From Alcaligenes pakistanensis (GTDB lineage Bacteria > Pseudomonadota > Gammaproteobacteria > Burkholderiales > Burkholderiaceae_B): a DNA stretch of 64,000 nucleotides. Position 1 is the first letter of the stretch, and each line of letters begins with the position of its first letter. A program made the translations under genes and the position numbers. The notes beneath the pieces are model-generated. The model was given only the letters and a program-made list of their open reading frames with translations, was not told where the DNA came from and searched no databases. The stretch lies in the NCBI RefSeq assembly GCF_014652815.1, contig NZ_BMZN01000001.1, positions 790,888 through 854,887 on the forward strand, written 5' to 3'. Shown here one piece after another: positions 42,655-54,607 of the stretch.

Positions 42655-44658
42655 TTACCGAACCGTCAGTACAAAAAAGGTTAAGAGCGCCAGGATCCCG
42701 AGGATCATGGCAAAGGCGTAGTGGTAGACATAGCCAGACTGGATATGACGGCTAACTGCAGCCACCCAGCCCACCACGCGCGCACTACCGTTGACCACCA
42801 GTCCGTCGATCAGACCGCGGTCAGCACCTTTCCAGAGGCCCGTACCCAGGCAACGAACGCCACGAGACAGTACTTGCTCGTTGAACCAGTCAACGTAGTA
42901 CTTGTTCTCCAGGATACGGTAGATAAAAGAGCTGTTCTTTTTGATTGCTGCCGGCAAAGCAGGATTGACCAGGTACATGTACCAAGCCACCACTGCGCCT
43001 GCCACAACCAGCCAGAATGGCAGCGTGCCAAAGCCATGTATGGCGTAAGCCATCCAGTCAGTCCAATGACTGGCCAATGTTGCCATCGCAGGGTGGTCGG
43101 GCAGAACCGTGATAATGCCGTCAAAGTAGCCACCGAACAGCAGCGGATCAACAAACCAGATACCGGCAAAGATAGACGGAATGGCCAGCAGAACCAGGGG
43201 CAACGTAACCACCCAAGGCGACTCGTGAGGGTCTCCCCCGTGAGCATGATGATCATCATGACCATGCGACTCGTCGTGCTTGACGTCACGGAAACGCTCT
43301 TTGCCGTGGAATACCAGGAAGTACAGACGGAAGGAGTACAGCGACGTCACGAACACACCAATCAGTGTGGCGTAGTAAGCGTAAGTCGAACCCCAGATAC
43401 CGGCTTCGCCAGCGGCTTCGATGATGTGCTCTTTCGAGTAGAAACCCGAGAAGAATGGCGTACCAACCAGAGCCAGCGTACCGATCAGGAAAGTCAGCCA
43501 GGTAATAGGCATGTACTTGCGCAGACCACCCATATTGCGGATGTCCTGATCGTGGTGCATACCGATAATCACCGAACCAGCGCCCAGGAACAGCAAGGCT
43601 TTAAAGAACGCGTGTGTCATCAGGTGGAACACAGCGGCCGAGTAAGCCGAAGCACCCAGGGCGACTGTCATGTAACCCAGCTGAGACAAGGTGGAGTAAG
43701 CCACAACGCGTTTGACGTCGTTCTGGATAATACCCAGCAAGCCCAGGAACAAGGCACCGGTTGCACCGATCACAATAATGAAGGACAGCGCAGTGGTCGA
43801 CTGTTCAAAGACTGGCGAGAAACGAGCCACCATGAAGATACCGGCCGTCACCATGGTCGCGGCGTGAATCAGTGCCGAGATCGGGGTAGGACCTTCCATG
43901 GAGTCAGGCAACCAGCTGTGCAAAGGAACCTGAGCCGATTTACCCATGGCACCCACAAACAGGGCCAGAGCCGCAACGGTCAGCAATTGCCAGTCAGTGC
44001 CGGGGAATGTCATGGTGCTCAGTTCCTGAACCTTGGCAAACACGTCGCTGTAGTTCATGGAGCCGGTGTAGGCGTAGAGCAGACCAATACCCAGGGCAAA
44101 ACCGAAGTCACCAACACGGTTGACCAAAAAGGCCTTCATGTTGGCAAAAATAGCCGTTTTGCGTTCGTACCAGAAACCGATCAGCAAGTAAGACACCAGA
44201 CCCACCGCTTCCCAACCGAAGAACAGCTGCAGCATGTTGTTGGACATGACCAGCATCAGCATCGAGAAGGTAAACAGCGAGATATAGGAGAAAAAGCGCT
44301 GATAACCTGGGTCATCTTTCATGTACCCAATGGTGTAGATGTGCACCATCAGCGACACGGAAGTCACCACCACCATCATCAGGGCAGTCAGCTTGTCGAT
44401 CAGGAAACCGATATCCCATTGAACGCTGCCAATGGTGATCCAGGTGTAGACCGGGCCATTGAAGGTCTGGCCTTCCAGCACCTGAAACATCACCATGACC
44501 GAGCCGATAAAGGCAATCAGCACGCCAGCGATCGTCAGCAGATGCGCGCCTGTCTTGCCGATAAATCGGCCCAGGAAGCCGGTACCAAATAAACCAGCCA
44601 GCACCGAGCCCACCAGGGGAGCAAGTGCAATCGTTAAGTAAAGATTTATGGAGTTCAT
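42655..44658 (-). CDS. nuoL: NADH-quinone oxidoreductase subunit L
   Basis: Largest antiporter-like subunit, 667 aa, with the long lateral C-terminal helix. Conserved: FFGWEAVGLVSYLLIGFWY, GKSAQVPLHSWLPDSMEGPTPISALIHAAT and KRVVAYSTLSQLGYM. A His/Asp-rich cytoplasmic loop (HDESHGHDDHHAHGGDPH) near residues 465-482 is a local oddity. Confidence 0.97.
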   Translation of the reverse strand: MNSINLYLTIALAPLVGSVLAGLFGTGFLGRFIGKTGAHLLTIAGVLIAFIGSVMVMFQVLEGQTFNGPVYTWITIGSVQWDIGFLIDKLTALMMVVVTSVSLMVHIYTIGYMKDDPGYQRFFSYISLFTFSMLMLVMSNNMLQLFFGWEAVGLVSYLLIGFWYERKTAIFANMKAFLVNRVGDFGFALGIGLLYAYTGSMNYSDVFAKVQELSTMTFPGTDWQLLTVAALALFVGAMGKSAQVPLHSWLPDSMEGPTPISALIHAATMVTAGIFMVARFSPVFEQSTTALSFIIVIGATGALFLGLLGIIQNDVKRVVAYSTLSQLGYMTVALGASAYSAAVFHLMTHAFFKALLFLGAGSVIIGMHHDQDIRNMGGLRKYMPITWLTFLIGTLALVGTPFFSGFYSKEHIIEAAGEAGIWGSTYAYYATLIGVFVTSLYSFRLYFLVFHGKERFRDVKHDESHGHDDHHAHGGDPHESPWVVTLPLVLLAIPSIFAGIWFVDPLLFGGYFDGIITVLPDHPAMATLASHWTDWMAYAIHGFGTLPFWLVVAGAVVAWYMYLVNPALPAAIKKNSSFIYRILENKYYVDWFNEQVLSRGVRCLGTGLWKGADRGLIDGLVVNGSARVVGWVAAVSRHIQSGYVYHYAFAMILGILALLTFFVLTVR

Positions 44659-44673
44659 TAGTGTGCTATCCCA

Positions 44674-44988
44674 TCAACCCTTGAGCTGGTCGAGATCTTG
44701 GACATTGATCGAATTAAGGTTGCGGAACAACAGAACCAAAATTGCAAGACCAATGGCCGCCTCGGCCGCAGCGACCGTCAGGACGAAAAAGACAAACACC
44801 TGACCTGCCTCATTGCCCATCCACGTGGAAAAAGCCACGAAATTAATGTTGGCCGACAAGAGAATCAGCTCAACAGACATCAGCAAAATAATCAGGTTGC
44901 GACGGTTCAGAAAAAAGCCCAGCAGGCCGATCGTGAACAGCACAGCGCCCAGGACCAAATAGTGCGCAAGCGTCAGCGTCATCATCAT
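44674..44988 (-). CDS. nuoK: NADH-quinone oxidoreductase subunit K
   Basis: 104 aa (102 if the third Met is used), three transmembrane helices with the two conserved buried glutamates ([14 protein letters not shown] and [12 protein letters not shown]). Three consecutive ATG codons follow GGAG at 4, 7 and 10 bases, so the start is ambiguous. Overlaps nuoJ by four bases. Confidence 0.97.
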   Translation of the reverse strand: MMMTLTLAHYLVLGAVLFTIGLLGFFLNRRNLIILLMSVELILLSANINFVAFSTWMGNEAGQVFVFFVLTVAAAEAAIGLAILVLLFRNLNSINVQDLDQLKG

Positions 44989-45626
44989 TTGTCTCCTGGC
45001 ACGACAGCGTCAGCCGAACTGGACACCGACGGCTTTTCGGTTTGAGAGGGAATAGAAACCATACGCAAACGGTCTTTGGCGCGAACCTTGACCTGCTCAC
45101 CAGACACGGTGCGTTTGACACCTTCACGTTTACGCAGAGTCAGCGCAATGGCCGAGATCATGCCAACCAGCAGCACAATGCCACCGAGCAAGACTGCCAG
45201 TACGTACTGGGAATACATCAACTCGCCAATGACGCGGGTGTTGTTGTAGTCAGCAGGCACTGCAGCGGCAGGCGCTGTGGTGAACCACAGCTTGGTCAGC
45301 ACAAAGCCCATTTCCAGAACCATGATGGCGCCGATCAACAGCCCCATAGGAACGTGAGCCTGGAATTTCTTGGCAGCCGATTCCTGGCGTACGTCCAGCA
45401 TCATGATGACGAACAGGAACATCACCATCACCGCGCCTACGTAGACCACTACCAGCAACAGGCCCAGGAACTCCGCGCCCATCGTGATCCACAGCATGGC
45501 AGCCGTGAAAAAGACCAGAATCAAATGCAATACGGCCGTAACCGGGTTTTTGGCAGCGATCACGCGATACGCGGCCACCACCATCACCAGCGCCAGCACA
45601 TAAAACAGAACAGTAGTAAATAACAT
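44985..45626 (-). CDS. nuoJ: NADH-quinone oxidoreductase subunit J
   Basis: 213 aa membrane subunit with five helices in the first ~165 residues ([25 protein letters not shown] includes the pi-bulge helix; read in parts) and a hydrophilic C-terminal tail of ~45 residues. Eighteen bases follow nuoI. Confidence 0.96.
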   Translation of the reverse strand: MLFTTVLFYVLALVMVVAAYRVIAAKNPVTAVLHLILVFFTAAMLWITMGAEFLGLLLVVVYVGAVMVMFLFVIMMLDVRQESAAKKFQAHVPMGLLIGAIMVLEMGFVLTKLWFTTAPAAAVPADYNNTRVIGELMYSQYVLAVLLGGIVLLVGMISAIALTLRKREGVKRTVSGEQVKVRAKDRLRMVSIPSQTEKPSVSSSADAVVPGDK

Positions 45627-45644
45627 GAGTGTAGAGCTCCGGCC

Positions 45645-46133
45645 TTAGCGATAAGGTGCATCTGCAGCACGACGACGAGCAATTTCGTCTTCGTAGCGGT
45701 CACCAATAGCCAGCAGCATGTCCTTGGTGTAGTACAAATCGCCGCGTTTTTCGCCGTGGTATTCGTGAATATGTGTCTCCACGATCGAGTCGACCGGGCA
45801 GCTTTCTTCACAGAAACCACAGAAAATACACTTGGCCAGATCGATGTCATAACGTGTAGTGCGGCGCGTGCCGTCCTCACGTTCTGCCGACTCGATCGAG
45901 ATGGCCATGGCGGGACATACGGCCTCGCACAGTTTGCACGCGATGCAACGCTCCTCGCCGTTTTCGTAGCGACGCAAAGCGTGCAAACCGCGAAAACGTG
46001 GCGAAGTCGGCGTGGTTTCAACGGGATAACGCAGCGTAACTTTACGCTTGAAGAAATACTTCCCCGTCAGGCGCATGCCTTTGAGCATCTCGGACAGCAT
46101 CAGGCTGCCAAAGAAATCTTTGATTGCTTCCAT
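45645..46133 (-). CDS. nuoI: NADH-quinone oxidoreductase subunit I
   Basis: 162 aa from ATG 46133 ([13 protein letters not shown]). An upstream in-frame start would overlap nuoH and adds nothing family-like. Two 4Fe-4S motifs, [12 protein letters not shown] and [12 protein letters not shown], hold clusters N6a and N6b in the electron path to quinone. Confidence 0.97.
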   Translation of the reverse strand: MEAIKDFFGSLMLSEMLKGMRLTGKYFFKRKVTLRYPVETTPTSPRFRGLHALRRYENGEERCIACKLCEAVCPAMAISIESAEREDGTRRTTRYDIDLAKCIFCGFCEESCPVDSIVETHIHEYHGEKRGDLYYTKDMLLAIGDRYEDEIARRRAADAPYR

Positions 46134-46150
46134 AATCTTGCCCCTTAGCC

Positions 46151-47224
46151 TTAATGCCAGATGTTCCAGGGCGTCTGCATCCAGATCGCCACAATAACCA
46201 GCCAAACACCGGTCAGCGGGATAAATACCTTCCAGCCCAAACGCATGATCTGGTCATAGCGGTAACGTGGGAACGTCGCACGGAACCAGATAAACATGGA
46301 GACCACGATAAAGGTCTTCAGACCCAACCACAGCCACCCCGGAATCCACGTGAAGGGAGCGAACTCGACAATCGGAGTCCAACCGCCCAAGAACATGATG
46401 GACGCCAGAGCCGACAGAAAGATCATGTTGGCGTATTCGCCCAAAAAGAACAGAGCAAAACCGGTACCGGAGTACTCCACCATGGGACCCGCCACAATTT
46501 CCGATTCACCTTCCACCACGTCAAAGGGGTGACGGTTGGTTTCAGCAACAGCAGAAATTACGTAGATCACAAATAGTGGCAGCAATGGCAGCCAGTTCCA
46601 CGACAAGAAGTTCAAGCCCTTGTCCGCGAAGTAACCCTGTGTCTGGCCCATCACGATGCCCGACAGATTCAGCGTGCCGGAAACCAGCAACACGGTAATC
46701 AGGACAAAACCAATGGCCAGTTCGTAGGACAGAACCTGAGCGGCTGCTCGCAGACCACCCAGCAAGGCGTACTTGGAGTTGGATGCCCAGCCAGCCACGA
46801 TCACACCGTAGACACCCAGGGAAGTAATCGCCAGGATGTACAGCAAACCGGCATTGATGTCGGACAGCACCACATCAGGACCAAAAGGAATCACTGCCCA
46901 AGCCGCTAAGGCAGGCATCAAGGTGACCACAGGGGCCAACAGATACAGAACCTTATTGGATTGAGCCGGAATGATCAGTTCTTTGGTCAGCAGCTTGAAG
47001 ACGTCAGCGAAAGGCTGCAGCAAGCCGCGGTAACCCACACGAGTGGGTCCCAGACGCGAATGCATGAAGCCGATCATCTTACGTTCCCAGTAAGTCAGGT
47101 AGGCAACGCACAAGATCACCGGTACCGCAATCGCGATTACCTTGAGCAAGGTCCACACAACAAACCAAGCGGTAGGTCCGAGCAGCTCGGTACCGTAGTT
47201 ATTGATGACAGAGAGAAAATCCAT
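46151..47224 (-). CDS. nuoH: NADH-quinone oxidoreductase subunit H
   Basis: 357 aa from ATG 47224, one base after the nuoG stop (a GTG three codons earlier overlaps nuoG). Eight helices; conserved [40 protein letters not shown] and [13 protein letters not shown] line the quinone-access and proton-coupling region. Confidence 0.97.
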   Translation of the reverse strand: MDFLSVINNYGTELLGPTAWFVVWTLLKVIAIAVPVILCVAYLTYWERKMIGFMHSRLGPTRVGYRGLLQPFADVFKLLTKELIIPAQSNKVLYLLAPVVTLMPALAAWAVIPFGPDVVLSDINAGLLYILAITSLGVYGVIVAGWASNSKYALLGGLRAAAQVLSYELAIGFVLITVLLVSGTLNLSGIVMGQTQGYFADKGLNFLSWNWLPLLPLFVIYVISAVAETNRHPFDVVEGESEIVAGPMVEYSGTGFALFFLGEYANMIFLSALASIMFLGGWTPIVEFAPFTWIPGWLWLGLKTFIVVSMFIWFRATFPRYRYDQIMRLGWKVFIPLTGVWLVIVAIWMQTPWNIWH

Positions 47225-47225
47225 G

Positions 47226-49556
47226 TTATGCACGCTCCACTGTCAATTGACCGAATGCGCTACCCAAAGCGGCAGTTTCAGAAAAAGCGGTGGCAACACG
47301 CACCGAGTTCAATGCCACGGTGTCATCCAACTGAGCTGACAGGCTAACTTCACCTTGAGAGGAACGCACCTTTACCAGATCACCATCGGACAAGCCCAGT
47401 TGAGCCAGAGTGGCCGCCGCCATGCGGGCGGTCGGTGCGGCCGAAGCAGGTGTTTCCTGCAAAGGAGCCGAACGACGAACCAGCGCATCGCTACGGTAGA
47501 TAGGCACATCGGCCACACGCTCCAGGCCACTGCCTGCAGGCAAGACACCAGCAGCCAGATTGATCTGGTTGGACAGACGCGATTCCACACCAGCAGCCAT
47601 GACCGAGTCACGCACCGATTCCGACGTTTCGTCGTCAAAACCATCCAGCTGGAACAAGTTGCCCAGGACACGCAGGACTTTCCAAGCTGGACGAGTATCG
47701 CCTACAGGTGCTGCGGCGCCCTTGAAGCTTTGTACACGGCCTTCGGCGTTCACAAAAGTACCGGAGGTTTCCGTGAAAGGAGACACAGGCAACATCACAT
47801 CGGCCCACTGCTCAGCAGCGGAACGGTAGGAAGTCAGAGCCACCGAGAACGTCGCGGACTTAAGCGTTTCTATTGCACGCTCGCCCAGATCGCTATCCAG
47901 AGCAGGCTCAACATTCAGAACCAGATATGCACGCAGGGTTTGAGCCAGCATTTGCTCGGCAGTCAAACCACCCTTGCCAGGTACTGCATTGGCCAGGTAA
48001 CCACCCACGGTGTTACCGCCAGCAGTCAGGAAGCCCAGCTTGGCACCACTGGCCTGTGCAATTGCATTGGCGTTGGCAGCAATGACGCTGGCCTGATCCG
48101 AGTTGACTGCCATATTGCCCAGCAAGATGGCCACGCGTTCACCGGAAGCCAGGCTGTCAGCGATCAGCTGAGCTTCAGCAGAAACCTGTACGCCTTCCAG
48201 ACCAGCAGGAACCGCGGCTTCCTTGGCCTTGGCAACAGCGACCAGCACTTGAGCCAAGGAGTTGGCCAACTGGCTAGGAGCAACCGTCATGCGGCCAGCA
48301 ATCGCATTGAACAATGGATTATCGGCAGCCGAATCAATGAAGGAAACTTGAGCACCACGTTTAACAGCCTGGCGCAGACGCTGGGCCATCAAGGGATGAT
48401 CTTTACGCAGGAAGGAGCCCACAACCAGAACGCGATCCAGCTCGTTCAGGGCGGTCAGCGGCATACCCAACCAAGGCACGCCGGCCAAGGCACCATCCAG
48501 ACGGGCATCGGTCTGACGCAGACGGAAGTCCACGTTTTCAGTACCCAGAGCACGACCCAGACGAGCCAGCAAAGCCAGTTCTTCTGTGGTGGATGTCGCC
48601 GAGCCAATACAGCCCAGTTGATCCGCACCAAACTTCTCGCGCACTGCATTCATGCCGGCCACGATGGTTTGCATGGCGTCGTTCCAGGAGGCTTCGCGCC
48701 ACTGGCCATCATCACCACGCACCATGGGGCGAGTCAGACGATCTTCGGTGTACAAACCTTCGTAGGAGAAACGGTCACGGTCGCTGATCCAGCACTCGTT
48801 AACTTCTTCGTTCTCGAAAGGCACGACACGCAAAACCTTGTCCATCTTGGCTTGCAATACCAGGTTGGCACCCACGCTGTCGTGCGGGCTAACGCTGCGA
48901 CGACGAGCCAGTTCCCAGGTACGCGCATTAAAGCGGAAAGGCTTGGAGAGCAAGGCACCCACTGGGCAGACGTCAATCATATTGCCCGACAGCTCGGACT
49001 CGACTGCGCGACCCACAAAGGTGGTGATCTCGGCGTGTTCGCCACGGTTCAGCATCCCGACCTCTTGAACACCGGCGATTTCTTCGCCAGTACGCACACA
49101 GCGGGTGCAATGAATGCAACGCTGCATAGCTTCGGTCGAGATCAGTGGACCCATGGACTTGGCGGCCACAACGCGCTTTTCTTCCTTGTAGCGCGACTCG
49201 GAGCCACCGTAACCCACGGCCAGATCCTGCAGCTGACATTCACCACCCTGATCGCACACAGGGCAATCCAGCGGGTGGTTGATCAGCAGAAATTCCATGA
49301 CGCTCTTTTGAGCGGCAACGGCTTTTTCCGAACGAGTACGCACAACCATGCCGTTGGTGACGGGAGTGGCACAAGCTGGCAAAGGCTTGGGTGCTTTTTC
49401 CACGTCCACCAAACACATGCGGCAGTTGGCGGCAATACTCAGTTTTTTGTGATAACAGAAGTGCGGCACGTAGACACCGGCGTCATGGGCAGCCTGAATG
49501 ACCATGCTGCCTTCCGGGGCGTCAACTTTAATGCCATCGATGGTGAGTTCTACCAT
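47226..49556 (-). CDS. nuoG: NADH-quinone oxidoreductase subunit G
   Basis: 776 aa iron-sulfur subunit. N-terminal 2Fe-2S domain ([17 protein letters not shown]), the His-ligated cluster [19 protein letters not shown], and 4Fe-4S motifs [16 protein letters not shown] and DVCPVGAL. A molybdopterin-oxidoreductase-like C-terminal part follows, without an active cofactor site. It lies 14 bases after nuoF. Confidence 0.97.
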   Translation of the reverse strand: MVELTIDGIKVDAPEGSMVIQAAHDAGVYVPHFCYHKKLSIAANCRMCLVDVEKAPKPLPACATPVTNGMVVRTRSEKAVAAQKSVMEFLLINHPLDCPVCDQGGECQLQDLAVGYGGSESRYKEEKRVVAAKSMGPLISTEAMQRCIHCTRCVRTGEEIAGVQEVGMLNRGEHAEITTFVGRAVESELSGNMIDVCPVGALLSKPFRFNARTWELARRRSVSPHDSVGANLVLQAKMDKVLRVVPFENEEVNECWISDRDRFSYEGLYTEDRLTRPMVRGDDGQWREASWNDAMQTIVAGMNAVREKFGADQLGCIGSATSTTEELALLARLGRALGTENVDFRLRQTDARLDGALAGVPWLGMPLTALNELDRVLVVGSFLRKDHPLMAQRLRQAVKRGAQVSFIDSAADNPLFNAIAGRMTVAPSQLANSLAQVLVAVAKAKEAAVPAGLEGVQVSAEAQLIADSLASGERVAILLGNMAVNSDQASVIAANANAIAQASGAKLGFLTAGGNTVGGYLANAVPGKGGLTAEQMLAQTLRAYLVLNVEPALDSDLGERAIETLKSATFSVALTSYRSAAEQWADVMLPVSPFTETSGTFVNAEGRVQSFKGAAAPVGDTRPAWKVLRVLGNLFQLDGFDDETSESVRDSVMAAGVESRLSNQINLAAGVLPAGSGLERVADVPIYRSDALVRRSAPLQETPASAAPTARMAAATLAQLGLSDGDLVKVRSSQGEVSLSAQLDDTVALNSVRVATAFSETAALGSAFGQLTVERA

Positions 49557-49570
49557 TACGTTGTCCTGGC

Positions 49571-50938
49571 CTACAAATATTGAGGCACCACACAGCCTTT
49601 ATGCTCGATGTGGTGTGCGAACTCGTCGCGGAAATGCTTAACGAAACTGCGCACCGGCATGGCAGCAGCATCACCCAGGGCGCAAATGGTGCGGCCCATG
49701 ATGTTATGTGCAATGTCGTCGAGCATGTCCAAGTCTTCAGCGCGACCTTGACCGTTCTCGATGCGATGCACCATGCGCCACAACCAGCCTGTGCCTTCAC
49801 GGCACGGCGTGCACTGGCCGCAACTTTCGTGATAATAAAAATAGGACAGACGCAGCAAAGACTTGACCATGCAGCGTGTCTCGTCCATCACAATGACGGC
49901 ACCCGAACCCAGCATGGAGCCCGCCTTGGCGATGGAGTCATAGTCCAGATTGGTCGCCATCATGATGTCGGCCGGCAAAACAGGCGAGCTGGACCCACCA
50001 GGGATCACCGCTTTCAGTTTGCGACCGTCACGCATGCCACCTGCCAGTTCCAGCAAGGTTGCAAAAGGCGTACCCAGAGGTACTTCGTAGTTACCGGGAC
50101 GCTCTACGTCGCCAGTAATGGAGAAGATCTTGGTGCCACCAGCATTAGGGATACCCACTTCCAGGTATTCCTGGCCGCTATTGCGCAGAATCCAAGGAAC
50201 AGCTGCAAATGTTTCAGTGTTATTGATGGTCGTAGGCTTGCCGTACAGACCAAAACTGGCGGGAAATGGCGGCTTGAAACGGGGCTGGCCCTTCTTGCCT
50301 TCCAGGGACTCCAGCAACGCGGTCTCTTCACCGCAAATATAGGCGCCGTAACCGTGGAATGCATGCAGCTGGAAGTTGAAGTCCGAGCCCAGGATCTTGT
50401 CACCCAGGAAGCCGGCCTCACGGGCCTGCTCCAGCGCTTCTTCAAAACGCTGATAAATCTCGAACACTTCACCGTGGATGTAGTTGTAACCCACAGTAAT
50501 GCCCATGGCGTAGGCGGCAATAGCCATCCCTTCAATCACGATATGCGGGTTAAAACGCAAAATATCGCGGTCTTTAAAGGTGCCGGGCTCGCCCTCGTCA
50601 GAGTTACATACCAGGTACTTTTGACCGGGCAAGGTGCGGGGCATAAAGCTCCACTTCAGGCCCGAGGGGAAACCTGCACCACCACGGCCACGCAATGCGG
50701 AAGTTTTGACTTCAGCAATAACGTCTTCGGGTTTCATGCCGGTGGTCAAGACTTTACGCAGGGCTTCATAGCCACCACGTTTAACGTACTCTTCCAGGCC
50801 CCAGTTGTCGCCGTTCAAACCGGCCAGAATCTGTGGCTCGATATGGCGATCATGAAAAATCATGCTGCGCGACAAGTCGTCACCAGGATTAGGCTCTAAT
50901 CCCTGGGAGAACTTACGCAGAATGTCCGGTGCAATCAT
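49571..50938 (-). CDS. nuoF: NADH-quinone oxidoreductase subunit F
   Basis: 455 aa NADH- and FMN-binding subunit. NADH loop [18 protein letters not shown]-region [13 protein letters not shown], and the N3 cluster cysteines in [11 protein letters not shown] with ICALGDA. Overlaps nuoE by four bases. Confidence 0.98.
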   Translation of the reverse strand: MIAPDILRKFSQGLEPNPGDDLSRSMIFHDRHIEPQILAGLNGDNWGLEEYVKRGGYEALRKVLTTGMKPEDVIAEVKTSALRGRGGAGFPSGLKWSFMPRTLPGQKYLVCNSDEGEPGTFKDRDILRFNPHIVIEGMAIAAYAMGITVGYNYIHGEVFEIYQRFEEALEQAREAGFLGDKILGSDFNFQLHAFHGYGAYICGEETALLESLEGKKGQPRFKPPFPASFGLYGKPTTINNTETFAAVPWILRNSGQEYLEVGIPNAGGTKIFSITGDVERPGNYEVPLGTPFATLLELAGGMRDGRKLKAVIPGGSSSPVLPADIMMATNLDYDSIAKAGSMLGSGAVIVMDETRCMVKSLLRLSYFYYHESCGQCTPCREGTGWLWRMVHRIENGQGRAEDLDMLDDIAHNIMGRTICALGDAAAMPVRSFVKHFRDEFAHHIEHKGCVVPQYL

Positions 50939-51429
50939 GCCGATTCTCCGTGTGTCTTCAATTCTTCGAGCATGGCATCAATGCGCTCGGCTTCCATACG
51001 CACGCACATGTGCTGATTGTTCAGCAACATGACGGGCGAATCACCACATGAGCCCATGCACTCTCCCATGATCAGGGAGAACTGGCCGTCAGCCGTGGTT
51101 TCACCGTATTCGATACCCAGCTTTTCTTTCAGGTATTCGCCTGCCTTGACGCCGTCACGCAGCGCACAGGGCAAGTTGGTACACACAGAAATAGTGAAGC
51201 GACCAACAGGCTTGGTATGGAACATGTTGTAGAAGGTCGCGACCTCCTGAACAGCAATGGGCTCCACGCCAATATATTGGGCGACATCCTCTATAATTTC
51301 AGGCGATACCCAGCCTTTTTCCTGCTGGGCAATGGCCAAAGAGGCCATGATGGCAGAGCGACGTTGATCTGCCGGGAACTTGTTCAGTTCCTTATCTATC
51401 TGTTGGTAGGCTTTTTCGGAAAGCAACAT
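50935..51429 (-). CDS. nuoE: NADH-quinone oxidoreductase subunit E
   Basis: 164 aa thioredoxin-fold subunit carrying the 2Fe-2S cluster N1a: cysteines in [11 protein letters not shown] and [12 protein letters not shown]-terminal helical region [20 protein letters not shown] is typical. ATGA overlap with nuoF. Confidence 0.97.
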   Translation of the reverse strand: MLLSEKAYQQIDKELNKFPADQRRSAIMASLAIAQQEKGWVSPEIIEDVAQYIGVEPIAVQEVATFYNMFHTKPVGRFTISVCTNLPCALRDGVKAGEYLKEKLGIEYGETTADGQFSLIMGECMGSCGDSPVMLLNNQHMCVRMEAERIDAMLEELKTHGESA

Positions 51430-51458
51430 AATTCGGTTCCGTTTTTCCAGGCGCGACC

Positions 51459-52712
51459 TTAACGGTCGATCTCGCCAAACACAATGTCCTGCGTGCCGAT
51501 AATAGTGACCGCGTCGGCAATCATGTGACCGCGGCTCATTTCATCGAGGGCCTGCAAGTGGACGAAGCCCGGAGCACGGATCTTCATGCGGTAAGGCTTG
51601 TTACCACCGTCAGATACCAGATAAATGCCAAACTCGCCCTTTGGATGTTCCACACCGGCATACACCTCGCCCGTGGGCACGTGCATCCCTTCGGAGAACA
51701 GTTTGAAATGGTGGATCAAGTCCTCCATCCCGGTTTTCATGCCTTCGCGCGACGGCGGTGCCACTTTATGGTTATCTGTGATGACTGGGCCGGGATTATT
51801 GCGCAGCCACTGCACACACTGACGGATGATGCGATTGCTCTCGCGCATCTCAGCGATACGAACCAGGTAGCGGTCGTAGGAGTCACCATTGCGACCCACA
51901 GGGATATCAAATTCGACGCGATCATAGACTTCGTAGGGTTGCATCTTACGCAGATCCCACTCCACGCCCGAACCACGCAGCATAGGGCCAGTAAAGCCCA
52001 GCGCCTTGGCGCGATCAGGATCAACCACGCCCACGCCCACCAGACGCTGCTTCCAGATACGGTTATCAGTCAGCAGGGTCTCGTATTCGTCCACACACGC
52101 GGGAAAGCGATTGGTGAAGTCTTCGATGAAATCCAGCAAAGAGCCCGAACGTGCGTCGTTCATGGCTTTCAGTTCTTTGTCGGAACGGTATTTATTAGCC
52201 TTGTACTGAGGCATGGTGCCGGGCAGGTCGCGGTAGACGCCACCAGGACGATAGTAGGCCGCGTGCAAGCGAGCACCGGAGACGGCTTCGTAACAGTCCA
52301 TCAGGTCTTCACGTTCACGGAAAGCGTACAAGAAGACTGCCATGGCGCCCACGTCCAGCGCGTGCGAACCAATCGACATCAAGTGATTCAGAATGCGGGT
52401 AATCTCGTCAAACATGACGCGGATATATTGACCACGCAGCGGAACCTCGACACCGACCAGACGCTCAATCGCCATACAGTAGGCGTGCTCGTTGACCATC
52501 ATGGACACATAGTCCAGACGATCCATGTAAGGCAAAGTCTGCAAAAAGGTGCGGTGCTCCGCCAGCTTTTCAGTGGCACGGTGCAATAAACCAATATGGG
52601 GGTCAGCACGCTGAATGACTTCGCCGTCCAGCTCAAGCACCAGACGCAACACACCGTGTGCGGCTGGATGCTGAGGACCAAAGTTCAGGGTGTAGTTTTG
52701 AATTTCTGCCAT
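51459..52712 (-). CDS. nuoD: NADH-quinone oxidoreductase subunit D
   Basis: 417 aa 49-kDa-type subunit forming the quinone site with NuoB. Contains [16 protein letters not shown], the quinone-pocket His region, [20 protein letters not shown] and the terminal FGEIDR. Separate from nuoC, unlike the fused NuoCD of E. coli. Confidence 0.98.
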   Translation of the reverse strand: MAEIQNYTLNFGPQHPAAHGVLRLVLELDGEVIQRADPHIGLLHRATEKLAEHRTFLQTLPYMDRLDYVSMMVNEHAYCMAIERLVGVEVPLRGQYIRVMFDEITRILNHLMSIGSHALDVGAMAVFLYAFREREDLMDCYEAVSGARLHAAYYRPGGVYRDLPGTMPQYKANKYRSDKELKAMNDARSGSLLDFIEDFTNRFPACVDEYETLLTDNRIWKQRLVGVGVVDPDRAKALGFTGPMLRGSGVEWDLRKMQPYEVYDRVEFDIPVGRNGDSYDRYLVRIAEMRESNRIIRQCVQWLRNNPGPVITDNHKVAPPSREGMKTGMEDLIHHFKLFSEGMHVPTGEVYAGVEHPKGEFGIYLVSDGGNKPYRMKIRAPGFVHLQALDEMSRGHMIADAVTIIGTQDIVFGEIDR

Positions 52713-52717
52713 GATGC

Positions 52718-53329
52718 TTATCGCCCAATTCCGTAATCGTCCTCGCGCACCACACGCGGCGTGATTTCTCGCGGCTCAATGGTGACGGGCTGGTAAATGA
52801 CCCGCTTCTGCTCGGTGTCATAGCGCATTTCGACGTAACCGGAGATAGGGAAGTCTTTGCGGAAAGGATGACCGATAAAACCGTAGTCGGTCAGAATGCG
52901 ACGCAGATCAGGGTGGTTCTCGAAAATAATGCCGTACAGGTCAAACGCTTCGCGCTCGAACCAGTTCACCGAAGGCCAGACCTCGAACAGCGTCGGCAAA
53001 GCGGGGAAATCGTCGTTAGGCACAAAGCAGCGCACACGCAGGCGCCAATTGTGCGTCAAGGACATCAGGTGCAGCACAACGGCAAAGCGATGGGGGAACT
53101 GACCCGCTGCAGCCTGGTAAGTAGGTGCCTTCCAGGCGGAATAATCAATTCCGCACAAATCTATACAGGTTTCAAAGCGCAGGTCAGCATGGTCGCGTAG
53201 CAAGGTGCAGGTATCGACCCACGCATCAACCGGCACTTCCAAAGTGAGCTCATTGCGCGCTTGCGTCAACGCAGCCTGCTCACCAAGAATAGAGAACAAG
53301 TTGGTTTTTAAAGTTTCTAGCCGTGTCAT
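52718..53329 (-). CDS. nuoC: NADH-quinone oxidoreductase subunit C
   Basis: 203 aa 30-kDa-type subunit. Conserved [29 protein letters not shown] (read in parts) and GHPFRKDFP. Five bases before nuoD. Confidence 0.97.
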   Translation of the reverse strand: MTRLETLKTNLFSILGEQAALTQARNELTLEVPVDAWVDTCTLLRDHADLRFETCIDLCGIDYSAWKAPTYQAAAGQFPHRFAVVLHLMSLTHNWRLRVRCFVPNDDFPALPTLFEVWPSVNWFEREAFDLYGIIFENHPDLRRILTDYGFIGHPFRKDFPISGYVEMRYDTEQKRVIYQPVTIEPREITPRVVREDDYGIGR

Positions 53330-53355
53330 AGTCTTGTTTAGCCTGTTCTAACCGT

Positions 53356-53832
53356 TCAGCGTGCGATGGTATTGGTCAAACGGATCTTGTTCTGCATTTG
53401 CAGCAAGCCATAAACCAAAGCTTCAGCGGTCGGAGGGCAGCCCGGCACATACACGTCTACCGGCACGATGCGATCACAGCCGCGCACAACCGAGTAGGAG
53501 TAGTGATAGTAGCCGCCACCGTTGGCACAGGAGCCCATGGATACAACCCAACGAGGCTCGGCCATCTGGTCGTACACCTTGCGCAAGGCAGGTGCCATCT
53601 TGTTGCACAGGGTACCCGCCACAATCATCAAGTCAGATTGACGTGGGCTGGGACGGAAAATAATGCCGAATTGGTCCAGGTCATAACGAGCCGCGCCAGC
53701 GTGCATCATTTCCACTGCACAACAGGCCAGACCAAATGTCATGGGCCACATAGACCCTGTTTTTGCCCAGTTCAGAAACTTATCTGCACTGGTCGTCACA
53801 AAACCTTCTTTGAGAATGCCGTCGATAGCCAT
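53356..53832 (-). CDS. nuoB: NADH-quinone oxidoreductase subunit B
   Basis: 158 aa subunit holding cluster N2, the last electron donor to quinone. The tandem cysteines [12 protein letters not shown], the third in [11 protein letters not shown] and the fourth in [11 protein letters not shown] are all present. Confidence 0.98.
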   Translation of the reverse strand: MAIDGILKEGFVTTSADKFLNWAKTGSMWPMTFGLACCAVEMMHAGAARYDLDQFGIIFRPSPRQSDLMIVAGTLCNKMAPALRKVYDQMAEPRWVVSMGSCANGGGYYHYSYSVVRGCDRIVPVDVYVPGCPPTAEALVYGLLQMQNKIRLTNTIAR

Positions 53833-53978
53833 AGTAGTTGCCTTTTGCCGGATCAGGCACTGGGAAGACCCGGCCTATCCTGTTGCTGACCAAACCCGCT
53901 GTCATCAAGACGCATCCTCGTGCCCCTTATGCCCAGCAGCAGACGCGAAAACCCGTGTTGGGGTTCTCTATGGATGGG

Positions 53979-54338
53979 TTACTCCCAGTCCAGAGCGCCT
54001 TTTTTCCATTCGTAGATAAAACCGACCGTCAAAACGGCCAAGAACGCCATAACCGTCCAGAAACCAACCAGGCCTACTGTCCCATTGGCCATAGCCCAGG
54101 GAAACAGAAAAGCGATTTCCAGATCGAACATGATGAACAGGATCGCGATCAGGTAGTAACGAATATCCACCTTCATGCGCGAATCGCCGAATGCCTCAAA
54201 ACCGCATTCGTAAGGAGAGAGCTTTTCAGGGTCGGGGCGGTTTGGACCTAACACTCGACCAACCAAAAGCAGTGCCAAGCCAATCCCAGTGGCGACGATG
54301 ATAAATAGCAAAACGGGAAAGTACTCTTGCAGGTTCAT
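53979..54338 (-). CDS. nuoA: NADH-quinone oxidoreductase subunit A
   Basis: 119 aa from ATG 54338 ([16 protein letters not shown]); an in-frame upstream extension to 54443 has no family character. Three transmembrane helices and the conserved loop [21 protein letters not shown] (given in parts) with the quinone-site Cys. First gene of the 14-gene nuo operon; a 146-bp gap separates it from nuoB. Confidence 0.96.
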   Translation of the reverse strand: MNLQEYFPVLLFIIVATGIGLALLLVGRVLGPNRPDPEKLSPYECGFEAFGDSRMKVDIRYYLIAILFIMFDLEIAFLFPWAMANGTVGLVGFWTVMAFLAVLTVGFIYEWKKGALDWE

Positions 54339-54607
54339 GCAAAGCATCCAATCGCAGTAAATAAACTCTTGGATTGTAGCATTTTGAGAGCACAGTTTTG
54401 AGGGATAACCCCAAACCATTACATCTAGGCGTGGGTGTTGCACCCATGCCGCAAAAACTGTCAGCTACCTGACCGAAAACCCTTCAACTATTGATTATTT
54501 ACTTTATTAAGGGTTGTGGTTTGAAGCTTTAATTAATTATCTTACTCGCTTTTGTAAGGAGAATGTCAGCTATTAAGAATTAAAAATCGATTTTTTATAC
54601 TTATTTT
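54339..54607. other. Region upstream of nuoA without a gene
   Basis: AT-rich segment (54480-54610) upstream of the minus-strand nuo operon; it must contain the nuo promoter, which I could not place with confidence. Its left part overlaps an uninformative N-terminal extension of nuoA. Confidence 0.4.
54573..54601 (+). promoter_or_regulatory. Sigma70-like promoter for the candidate small RNA
   Basis: TTAAGA (54573-54578), 17-bp spacer, TATACT (54596-54601): 4/6 and 5/6 matches to consensus with ideal spacing, in an AT-rich context. Predicted start near 54608. Confidence 0.45.

Noticed and set aside
42721-44592. 623-codon plus-strand ORF antisense to nuoL
   Set aside because: Composition is His/Gln/Arg-rich with no family features; it is a by-product of codon bias in nuoL, which is a clear match to its family.
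47355-49583. 742-codon plus-strand ORF antisense to nuoG
   Set aside because: Same explanation: stop codons are rare in this antisense frame of a GC-rich gene; the nuoG iron-sulfur motifs prove the opposite strand.
49580-50899. 439-codon plus-strand ORF antisense to nuoF
   Set aside because: Antisense shadow without ribosome site or motifs.
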